A stretch of DNA of 36,979 nt from Anaerolineales bacterium (GTDB taxonomy: Bacteria; Chloroflexota; Anaerolineae; Anaerolineales; DRMV01), in contig JALSPJ010000131.1 of NCBI GenBank assembly GCA_026985995.1, positions 1 through 36,979 on the forward strand, written 5' to 3'. The notes beneath the pieces were generated by a model, which searched no databases, was not told where the DNA came from, and saw only the letters and a list, made by a program, of their open reading frames with translations. A program made the translations under genes and the position numbers. Positions 15,863-23,299 of the stretch are shown in pieces. Each line of letters opens with the position of its first letter. Position 1 is the stretch's first letter.

Positions 15863-16851
15863 CCATGGCTGCCTGGCTATCACGATGGACACGGCTTTGG
15901 CGGGAAGTGAGTGTCGAGCGGCTGACGCGGGCCGTGGTGGCCGTGGCCGCGTTGTTGGCCCTGACCACCCTGGCTTTTGGCGGCTATTACTACTGGGACC
16001 GGTATCACGCCCGGGGGCCTTTGTCCCCTGCGGAGCAAGCGATGCAGGAATTGGAGCAAGCCGTGCGCGCCAATCCCAACGACCCCGATGCGCGGGTGGC
16101 CCTGGCCGCGTTGTATTACGAAAATCATCTATACGACCGGGCCGCGGACGCGGCCACCCAAGTGCTGCGGGCCTATCCCGACCACGAAGCCGCGCTCCTT
16201 ATTGCCGGCCTGGCTTATGTGCAACAGGACCGCCTGGACCAGGCCGTGCCCCTGTTGCAACATTTTGTGGAATTGCGCCGCGACAGCCCCACGGCGCAGG
16301 TGGACCTGCAGCTGGAGACGGCTTACTACTTTTTGGGCCGTGCCTATGTGTTGTTGGGGGAACCCGACGCGGCCATCGCGCCATTGGAAGCGGCCTTGCG
16401 CATTTCGCCCACCGATGCCGATGCCCTTTACCAGCTGGGCGTGGCCTATCAAAGCCTGGAACGCTGCGATGACGCGTTAGCATCCTTTCACCGCGCGGTG
16501 CGGCTGGTGCCCAAGTTCCCCGAAGCCTATGAGGGGATGGCCCAGTGCTATCAGGTGCTGGACGCCCCCCTCCGTTTGCGTTACGCCCAGGGGATGCTGG
16601 CCTGGTCCCAAGGCCGCTATGCGCCGGCGCGCGCGGCCCTGGAAGCGGTGACGGAACAGGACCCTGACTTCGCGCCAGCCTGGCTGGGCCTGGGGCTCAC
16701 TTATGAAAAGCTGGGCGATTTGACGGCCGCGGCCGAGGCCCTGGCCCGCGCCCAAACCCTGGCGCCGGATGATTTGGCCGTGCAGCACGCGCTGGGGCGG
16801 GTGCAAGCCGCCCTGCAAGCCCAGGCCGCTACCCAGGAGGCAGCGCCATGA
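15859..16851 (+). CDS. Membrane-anchored TPR protein of the cytochrome operon
   Basis: A 330-residue protein with one N-terminal membrane segment (about 24-46) and then about seven tetratricopeptide repeats up to the C-terminus, for example PNDPDARVALAALYYENHLYDRA and DFAPAWLGLGLTYEKLGDL. TPR arrays are protein-protein scaffolds, and in cytochrome c systems they can hold apocytochromes during heme attachment, as CcmI/NrfG do; a similar role here is an inference. The start overlaps the previous stop (ATGA at 15859). ATG 15865 is an alternative start with better spacing from GGGAGG. Confidence 0.87.
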   Translation: MTMAAWLSRWTRLWREVSVERLTRAVVAVAALLALTTLAFGGYYYWDRYHARGPLSPAEQAMQELEQAVRANPNDPDARVALAALYYENHLYDRAADAATQVLRAYPDHEAALLIAGLAYVQQDRLDQAVPLLQHFVELRRDSPTAQVDLQLETAYYFLGRAYVLLGEPDAAIAPLEAALRISPTDADALYQLGVAYQSLERCDDALASFHRAVRLVPKFPEAYEGMAQCYQVLDAPLRLRYAQGMLAWSQGRYAPARAALEAVTEQDPDFAPAWLGLGLTYEKLGDLTAAAEALARAQTLAPDDLAVQHALGRVQAALQAQAATQEAAP

Positions 16852-18149
16852 CCCCAACCCCCTGGACCGACGACACCCCCCATCCTCTTGTGCCCGAGGA
16901 AACAACACCGCCCCCCGTGGCCGATGCGGCCGAGCCCGAGGGCCTTCCCCCCGCGGAGGCGGGCCTCGCGCCCTTACCGTCTCAGGCCGAGGTCAAAAGC
17001 GAAGACGAGGCCCGCCAGCGTCGGCGTTTGTGGGCCGTGCTGTTGGCGTTGCTGTTGGCCCTGTGTGGCGTGGGCTTTTTGTTCAGCCGCTATGTGCGGC
17101 GGCCCGAACCCTTGCCCGAAATGCTGCCCGTACCCGTGGAGGTCAACTATCCGCCGCATTTCCTCTTCGCGTTTTACGATGTCAATGGCCCCTTAGGCAT
17201 CGCGTTGTCACCCTCCGAAGACCGCCTTTATGTCACCGAGGGGGAAGGTGACCGCCTGGTCAAAATTTTCGATACCGAGGGGAACCTCCTGCGCGCGTTT
17301 GCGCCCCCGCGCACCACCGCGGCCGAACGCGCCCCCGTGTATGTGGCGGTGGACGCGCGCGGACGCGTGTATGTGACCGACCGCCTGCAGCACGCCATTT
17401 TCGTTTACGACGCGGAGGGGAATTACCTGGACACCATCTTAGGGCCCGACCTCACCCTGAGCGAATATATCGCCAAACACACGGGCTTCAAACCCCGGCC
17501 CGGAACCTTTGCGTATGACTGGTTCGAGGAGGAAGTGCACTACCAGGACCCCCAGGGCCGCCGACGCACCCTGCCGCGTCCCGACCGCCCTACCTGGGCG
17601 CCTTTGGGGGTGGCTTTTGACGCTCAGGGACGCCTTCTGGTGACCGATGTGGCTTTGGGTGCACATCGCGTGCTGGTGTTTTCGCCGCAAGTGGCCGCGC
17701 AAGACGACTGGAGTGATTTCCAGCCCGAAGTGTGGTCCTTTGGCGAATTTGGCGAAGCCGAAGACCAGCTGCAATTTCCAAACATGGTCGTGGTGGATGC
17801 CTTGGGGCGCTTTGTGGTTTCCGACGGGAATAACGGACGGCTGTCGGTGTGGGATGCCCAGGGCGTTTGGCAAATGCTGGTGGGAACCGGTGGGGGCGGC
17901 GGGGGCTTGAATTTGCCGCGTGGTTTAGCCCTGGACGCGCGGCAACGCCTGCATGTGGTGGATGCGGTGGGCCAGGTGGTGCGGGTGTACGACTTTTCCG
18001 AGGCCCAGCCCGAGTTCCTTTTTGCCTTTGGCACCGCGGGCACTTTGAGCGGCCAATTCCATTATCCCAACGATATTGCCATCGCTTCCGATGGCCGGCT
18101 GTATATCACCGATAGGGCCAACGACCGCGTGCAAGTGTGGTCCTACTGA
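16848..18149 (+). CDS. Membrane-anchored NHL-repeat beta-propeller protein
   Basis: A 433-residue protein. The N-terminal 55 residues are acidic and Pro-rich and probably cytoplasmic. A membrane segment follows at about 61-82, and then a propeller of NHL repeats, each with the pattern G-hydrophobic-D...GR-hydrophobic-Y/V-V-TD, for example VYVAVDARGRVYVTDRLQHAIFVYD and DIAIASDGRLYITDRANDRVQVW. Six blades can be counted approximately. No heme motif is present. NHL proteins near multiheme cytochromes may serve as docking surfaces, an inference rather than established for this cluster. The start overlaps the TPR gene stop (ATGA at 16848), with CAGGAGG upstream. Confidence 0.87.
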   Translation: MTPTPWTDDTPHPLVPEETTPPPVADAAEPEGLPPAEAGLAPLPSQAEVKSEDEARQRRRLWAVLLALLLALCGVGFLFSRYVRRPEPLPEMLPVPVEVNYPPHFLFAFYDVNGPLGIALSPSEDRLYVTEGEGDRLVKIFDTEGNLLRAFAPPRTTAAERAPVYVAVDARGRVYVTDRLQHAIFVYDAEGNYLDTILGPDLTLSEYIAKHTGFKPRPGTFAYDWFEEEVHYQDPQGRRRTLPRPDRPTWAPLGVAFDAQGRLLVTDVALGAHRVLVFSPQVAAQDDWSDFQPEVWSFGEFGEAEDQLQFPNMVVVDALGRFVVSDGNNGRLSVWDAQGVWQMLVGTGGGGGGLNLPRGLALDARQRLHVVDAVGQVVRVYDFSEAQPEFLFAFGTAGTLSGQFHYPNDIAIASDGRLYITDRANDRVQVWSY

Positions 18150-18274
18150 AGAAAAGGAGGTGGGCATGACTTGAAACATTGGACGCCTTTCACCTGGCCG
18201 TTTGCAGCCCGTTTTGGAGGTAGACGCGTGTTCCAACGACCCGTAGCTCTCTCATGTACTGCAGGAGGTGTGGT

Positions 18275-19219
18275 ATGCGGAAGTGGCTTTGGCTTCTTCC
18301 CGTGTTCTTGAGTGGGGCCTTGCTGTTGAACCTGGCCGGTACGGCCTGGGCCAACGGCGGGCCGCATGGCGGTTACACGCCGACTACCGACGCGTGCGCA
18401 GGATGCCATCGGGCACACACCGCGCAGGGCCCCAATTTGCTCACCGCGACCAGCACTTATGAGCTGTGCATGTCGTGCCATGGCGCGGCGGGCACCGGCG
18501 CGGATACCAATGTGGCCGATGGCAAATTCGTGGCCGCGCGCAGCCCCAGCACCGAAGGTGAGGCCAACACCGCCGACAATGGGGATTTGCTGGGCGGCGG
18601 CTTCGTCAACTACAAAACCGCAGCCGTCACTTCCATCCACAATTCCGATGGCACCCTCATGGCTGCGTGGGGCTTCGGGGTGGCGCGCGGGCAAACCGCG
18701 AACCTGCCCTCCAGCCTCACTTGCGCCTCGTGCCACGACCCCCATGGTTCCCCCAATTACCGCATTTTGCGCGAGCAAATCGCGGGCAATGCGGTCACGG
18801 TGGACCAGGTGGACGAGGGCCCGGCCAACAAGGATTACGACGACGAGCACTGGCCCGACAATGTGAGCAATGTGTGCGTGGCCTGCCACGGCGCCTATCA
18901 TGTCACCCGGCCCAACAGCGCGGAGGATAACTCGGATAATGGCTCGGGGAACGCCGACTACGGCGGCGATATCTCCACCTATGCCCATCGGGTGGGGATG
19001 AACTACGCCTATGGGGGCAACGCCGACCCTGAAGCCACGGGCTACGGGGGCTACTTCTTGCCGTTGACCGCATCGAAGAATGTGGCCTGCCAGACCTGCC
19101 ACCTGCCCCACGGTACTTCGGCCTCCATGAGCACCCTGGCCACCGCGCCTTTCACCAACGATAGCGCGCTGCTGCGGTTGGACAACCGGGGCGTGTGTGA
19201 GGTGTGCCATCAGAAGTGA
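18275..19219 (+). CDS. Exported hexaheme cytochrome c with doubled-CXXCH motifs (paralog 1)
   Basis: A 314-residue protein. The signal peptide ends near TAWA, and the mature protein begins with GPHGGYTPTTDAC shortly after the cleavage site. Six CXXCH sites are present (CAGCH, CMSCH, CASCH, CVACH, CQTCH, CEVCH), several in the context CHxxHG that marks the doubled-CXXCH family. There is no membrane anchor, so it is secreted or surface-associated. The C-terminus ends at the last heme site (CEVCHQK). It shares its N-terminal motif, CHDPHG segment and C-terminal LDNRG-C-CH ending with the next gene. The start at 18275 has GCAGGAGGTG upstream; an in-frame start at 18254 has no such site. Confidence 0.9.
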   Translation: MRKWLWLLPVFLSGALLLNLAGTAWANGGPHGGYTPTTDACAGCHRAHTAQGPNLLTATSTYELCMSCHGAAGTGADTNVADGKFVAARSPSTEGEANTADNGDLLGGGFVNYKTAAVTSIHNSDGTLMAAWGFGVARGQTANLPSSLTCASCHDPHGSPNYRILREQIAGNAVTVDQVDEGPANKDYDDEHWPDNVSNVCVACHGAYHVTRPNSAEDNSDNGSGNADYGGDISTYAHRVGMNYAYGGNADPEATGYGGYFLPLTASKNVACQTCHLPHGTSASMSTLATAPFTNDSALLRLDNRGVCEVCHQK

Positions 19220-19233
19220 GTCATCTGCCCTCC

Positions 19234-19273
19234 CCAGGGGTGGGCCGGCCGCATCGCGCTGGCCCGCCCCTGG
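19234..19273 (+). promoter_or_regulatory. Intercistronic stem-loop between two cytochrome genes
   Basis: Arms 19234-19246 and 19261-19273 pair over 13 bp (one G:T wobble) around a 14-base loop. No T-run follows, so it is not a standard terminator. It may protect the upstream mRNA end or mark a processing site that sets different amounts of the two cytochromes. Confidence 0.5.
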
Positions 19274-19308
19274 CCTGTACATCTGGTCCCCCCGGGAGGC
19301 TGGCAGCC

Positions 19309-20322
19309 ATGAAGCGTTGGATGTGGGCGTTGGCCCTGATGTTGACCTGGCTTTTGGTTTGGGAACGGCCACGCCTGGCGCGCGCCGATAATGGCCCCCA
19401 TGGGGGCTATACCCCCACCACGGACGCATGTGCCGGCTGTCATCGGGCGCACACGGCTGTGGGCCCGGCTTTGCTCACCGCGGCTTCCAGCACCGAGCTC
19501 TGCCTCACCTGCCACGGCGCTGGCGGTACGGGCGCGGATACCGATGTGATGGATGGCGTGTACTTGCAACGCGACAACACCGTCGAATCCCCTGCCGAGG
19601 GGGTGGTCAATCGGGGGCTCAAAGGTGGTGGGTTCCAATTCGCCCGCATGGATACCGGCTGGGTAGGAGACGCTACCCCGCGCGCGGTGACCTCGGCGCA
19701 TTTGATGGACGGGAGCACCGGCATAGCCTGGGGCGGTGGGGCCTGGGGCTCCGGCCCGGGCACCAGCATGACCCTGGCCTGTACTTCATGCCATGACCCC
19801 CACGGCAATGCCGGGCCCGGGGGAACGCCCACCTACCGCATTCTGCGGCCTGTACCCCGGCAATCGGGTGCCACCCAGGTGGTGTTGGACGACGAAACCC
19901 CCAAGCTCTACACCATCGCGGCGAACGATGGCAAATACTTTGGCGAGGAATACGACAACACCCTCTATCAGAACCTGGCCGCGTGGTGCGCCACCTGTCA
20001 CGACCGGTACCTGGCCCCCGACGATAGCGGCCACACCGATACCGGCGACCCCATTTTTGCGTATCGCCATATTTCCCAGGGGCAGGGATGTGGCTGTCAT
20101 AATTTACACGGCGGGCCACCCCCAACCGGCAACCCCGAGTTCCGTCACGACCCTCTCTCGTGCCTTACCTGCCATGTGGCCCATGGCTCCACCGCGCGCA
20201 TGAGCGGCCATGCGGGGGTGGTGCCGTGGCCCAATGGCAATGGAGCGCCTTCGGGCGACGCGCGCAGCGCCCTGCTGCGGGTGGACAACCGCGGCACTTG
20301 CGAACTTTGCCACGATAAGTGA
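19309..20322 (+). CDS. Exported multiheme cytochrome c with doubled-CXXCH motifs (paralog 2)
   Basis: A 337-residue protein with a signal peptide ending near ARA and the mature motif GPHGGYTPTTDAC. Six standard sites are present (CAGCH, CLTCH, CTSCH, CATCH, CLTCH, CELCH), plus one unusual CXCH (QGCGCHNLHGG) in the same CHxxHG setting as the real sites, so it may carry six or seven hemes. It has no anchor and ends with CELCHDK, as paralog 1 does. Similarity to the previous gene at the N-terminus, centre (CHDPHG...YRIL) and C-terminus indicates tandem duplication. The start at 19309 has GGGAGG nine bases upstream. The next gene begins 13 bp after its stop. Confidence 0.9.
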   Translation: MKRWMWALALMLTWLLVWERPRLARADNGPHGGYTPTTDACAGCHRAHTAVGPALLTAASSTELCLTCHGAGGTGADTDVMDGVYLQRDNTVESPAEGVVNRGLKGGGFQFARMDTGWVGDATPRAVTSAHLMDGSTGIAWGGGAWGSGPGTSMTLACTSCHDPHGNAGPGGTPTYRILRPVPRQSGATQVVLDDETPKLYTIAANDGKYFGEEYDNTLYQNLAAWCATCHDRYLAPDDSGHTDTGDPIFAYRHISQGQGCGCHNLHGGPPPTGNPEFRHDPLSCLTCHVAHGSTARMSGHAGVVPWPNGNGAPSGDARSALLRVDNRGTCELCHDK

Positions 20323-20335
20323 GGAGGTCGTCATC

Positions 20336-23293
20336 GTGCGCGGTTGGCCGCCTGCATCCTGGCCCTTGCCCCCCTGGCGCATGGCCCTCACCCTATGGGC
20401 GGGCCTGGTGGTGATATTGGCCGTCGGCCAGTTGCACGGCGGAGACACCGAGATTGCTCGCGCCCAGGGGCCCCATCGCGGACCCTACCCGCCCACCACC
20501 GATGCCTGCGCGCGCTGTCACCGGGCCCACACGGCCACCCGCGCCGAGTTGCTCATCCGCGGCGGAGGCGGCCGGGGCTGGGGAGGCGGATTTCCGGGCG
20601 TGTGGGCCGCGGGTCAGGGGTTCCCCCGCCTCACGCCGGATGACTCCCTGGATGCGTTTTGCTTTGCCTGTCACAACGGCACCGGGGCCGGGGCCACGGC
20701 CCCCGTTTCGGCCCACGGCAACCGCCACGCGCCCGCGGACCCTGCCTCCGACCAGGCGGAAGCCACCGCGGACCCGCCCTTCCATATCGGCTGCGTCACT
20801 TGCCACGACCCCCATGGCTCACCCAACGCCTATGGGGTGCGGGTCATGCTGCCCTGGGCCCCCGGGGAAGGAAACACGCACAGCATCGGGCCCATCCTGT
20901 TCCAGGGTCGCACCGGCCAGCATTCGTTTGACGATGGCCAAAGTCCCCCCGCCTCGCGCCTGTGTGTGGCCTGTCATCAGGCGGTGGGCACGCTGCAACA
21001 CGCCGGTGGCGCCGACCATGCTGGCAATTTTGACTTCTCCGGCGAAAATTGCCTGACCTGCCATCCCCACAGCGCGGACGCCTTTGGCGAAACCGTGGAC
21101 GGCTTCATCACGCCGCCCCAGGCCTGGGAACAGCTGGTCGCACGAGCCCGGGTTGACCTGGCCTTGCAGGGGCCGCCAGCGGACCTGACCGCGCGCGGCG
21201 GTGAAGCCCTTACCCTGACCTGGCAGGTGCACAATCACGGCCCTCAAGACGCGTGGCAAGTGCAGTGGCAACTCCACGGGAGCGGTTTGAACCCCGCCTG
21301 GGTGCGCGCCTGGGAGGCTTCGGACCAGGGTCGGTGCGAGTGGGAAAAGCAAACTTTGGTGTGCACCTGGGAGGAAATCCCGGCTCACGCGGCGCGGGTG
21401 GTGCGGCTGACTTTGCTTCCACCCGCGCGGCAGGGCCCCACGGTGCTTCCCCTGGAAGCCACGGTGCACGCGCAACAGACCGACCCCAACGCGACCAATA
21501 ACGCCTGGCGCGCCGCATTGCCTTGCCGTTATATGGCCGACCTGGCGTTGCAGGTGGAAGGGCCTGAGGCCGTGGATGTGGGCCAAAAGGCCGAGTTCAC
21601 TTTCAGCATCACCAACCAGGGCCCGGCCGTGGCCCACCAGGTGGTGCTCGAAGGTTGGATGCCGCCTGAAATGGCTTTGGAAGCCAGCCACCCGGAGCAA
21701 GGCCTGTGCGCCACACAACCCCACCACCGGGTGACCTGCGATTTGGGCACTCTGGAAGTGGGGCAAACCGTGGTGGTGCGCTGGCTGGTTAGCGCCGTCC
21801 AATGGCCATCCGACGCCTTGCCATGGCGGGCTGTGCTGGCCGCAGCCGAAGAGGACCCGAACCTGACCGACAATCAAGCCACCTGGAGGGTGGTGGTGCG
21901 CGAGCAAGCCGATTTGCAGGTGACCTGGGAAACGACACCGCGCTACGCCGCCCCCGGCCAGGAAATCACTTTGTCTTTTGTGGTGGTCAACGCGGGGCCT
22001 CGAAGCACAGCCGCGGTGTTGGAGGGCCTTTGGCCCGGAACCGTGCTGCGCCTGGAAGGATGCCCCGGGGCGCCCGAGGAGGCTCAGCCTGTCGAGGGGA
22101 ACGCGTGGCGCTGTGTTTGGGCCGACCTATCCCCTCAGGCACCGCAGCAGGTGCAGGTTCAGGTGCAAGCCCCCAATGCCGTGGGCCCGGCTGCCGCGCG
22201 GTTGATGTTGGCACCTCTGGATGTCCAGGACCCCCATCCCGACAACAATCAGAGCACCGTAGAAGTCGTGGTGACGCGGGCCCCGGATGTGGCCCTGGAA
22301 GGCCAGTGGCCCCAGGTGTTAACTCCCGGGGTGGTGACCTCCGTCTATTGGCAAGTGCGAAATCACGGGCCGGTGGAGGCCCAGGGTGTGGGATTGTGGC
22401 TCGGGGTCACTCCCAACGCGGGCGTGACCTTGCAGCCCCAAACGGAGGACGGCCCTTGCACCCCCGAAGATGAAGGATGGTGGTGCCCGGTGGGTACTTT
22501 GCCCGTGGGGACGGGCAAAGAGGTTCAGGTGGTCTTGCTGCCGGCCCCCGAGGCCCAGGGCGCCATTATCCTGTGGGCCGAGGCGCGCAGTTCGCAACAG
22601 GCGCAGGACCCCGACCCCAACAATCAGGCCCAAAGGACCGAAGTTCGGTTGCAACCGCGCAGCGATGTGACCCTGACGGCCGCGGTGGAACCGGCGCCAT
22701 TACCCGGCCAACCCTGGCTGTTGACTTTGACCGTGGAAAATGGCGGCCCTTCATGGGCCCGGCAGCTGGTGTTGCAGGTACCGTGGCCCGACGATGTCCA
22801 GGTGTGGCCATGGGAAGAAGGGGAGAACCCCGCCTGCCACTGGGAGCCGGTCGCGGAAGAAGACGAAGGCGCGACCCAGGGCATTGCTCAGGTGCTGGTG
22901 TGCCGGTGGGAGGTGTTGGCCTCCAACGCGCACGAGCAGGTGACTTTGCAGGTGTTGCCCAGGTTGTCGTCTGCCCCCCAGGTGTTACAGGCTCAGGTGG
23001 AAGCAGCAACTCTGGACCCGCACCCCGAAGACAACCAGCTGGAGATACCGCTGATTTGGCCTACACCTACACCCACGCCCACCGCGGTGCCGCCCGGCCC
23101 CACGCCTACGCCCACGCCCACCACGGTGCCGCCCGGCCCCACGCCTACACCCACGCCCACCGCGGTGCCGCCCGGCCCCACGCCTACGCCCACGCCCACC
23201 GCGGTGCCGCCCGGCCCCACGCCTACACCCACGCCCACCGCGGTGCCGCCCGGCCCCACGCCTACACCCACGCCCACCGCGGTGCCGCTCTAA
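20336..23293 (+). CDS. Pentaheme cytochrome fused to DUF11-like repeats and a Pro/Thr tail
   Basis: A protein of about 985 residues. After a signal peptide comes the family motif GPHRGPYPPTTDAC and five CXXCH sites (CARCH, CFACH, CVTCH, CVACH, CLTCH) within about the first 260 residues. Next are about five beta-sandwich repeats of DUF11/CARDB type, each opening with a D-L/V-aliphatic strand and containing a hydrophobic-N-x-GP motif (VHNHGP, ITNQGP, VVNAGP, VRNHGP, VENGGP). The protein ends in six 13-residue Pro/Thr repeats and has no C-terminal anchor or sorting signal. It resembles a heme head on a long stalk. GTG 20336 follows GAGGAGG; the first ATG (20381) would shorten the signal peptide. 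It is the last gene of the operon and converges on an EamA gene 6 bp away. Confidence 0.88.
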   Translation: MRGWPPASWPLPPWRMALTLWAGLVVILAVGQLHGGDTEIARAQGPHRGPYPPTTDACARCHRAHTATRAELLIRGGGGRGWGGGFPGVWAAGQGFPRLTPDDSLDAFCFACHNGTGAGATAPVSAHGNRHAPADPASDQAEATADPPFHIGCVTCHDPHGSPNAYGVRVMLPWAPGEGNTHSIGPILFQGRTGQHSFDDGQSPPASRLCVACHQAVGTLQHAGGADHAGNFDFSGENCLTCHPHSADAFGETVDGFITPPQAWEQLVARARVDLALQGPPADLTARGGEALTLTWQVHNHGPQDAWQVQWQLHGSGLNPAWVRAWEASDQGRCEWEKQTLVCTWEEIPAHAARVVRLTLLPPARQGPTVLPLEATVHAQQTDPNATNNAWRAALPCRYMADLALQVEGPEAVDVGQKAEFTFSITNQGPAVAHQVVLEGWMPPEMALEASHPEQGLCATQPHHRVTCDLGTLEVGQTVVVRWLVSAVQWPSDALPWRAVLAAAEEDPNLTDNQATWRVVVREQADLQVTWETTPRYAAPGQEITLSFVVVNAGPRSTAAVLEGLWPGTVLRLEGCPGAPEEAQPVEGNAWRCVWADLSPQAPQQVQVQVQAPNAVGPAAARLMLAPLDVQDPHPDNNQSTVEVVVTRAPDVALEGQWPQVLTPGVVTSVYWQVRNHGPVEAQGVGLWLGVTPNAGVTLQPQTEDGPCTPEDEGWWCPVGTLPVGTGKEVQVVLLPAPEAQGAIILWAEARSSQQAQDPDPNNQAQRTEVRLQPRSDVTLTAAVEPAPLPGQPWLLTLTVENGGPSWARQLVLQVPWPDDVQVWPWEEGENPACHWEPVAEEDEGATQGIAQVLVCRWEVLASNAHEQVTLQVLPRLSSAPQVLQAQVEAATLDPHPEDNQLEIPLIWPTPTPTPTAVPPGPTPTPTPTTVPPGPTPTPTPTAVPPGPTPTPTPTAVPPGPTPTPTPTAVPPGPTPTPTPTAVPL
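23060..23290 (+). repeat. 39-bp coding minisatellite, six units
   Basis: Six consecutive units of 39 bp (the last is 36 bp) start at 23060, 23099, 23138, 23177, 23216 and 23255, each coding for PTPTPTPT-A/T-VPPG. Units differ mainly at synonymous third positions and at one Ala/Thr position. The array ends three bases before the stop codon and is a likely site of copy-number change. Confidence 0.9.
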
Positions 23294-23299
23294 AGCCAC

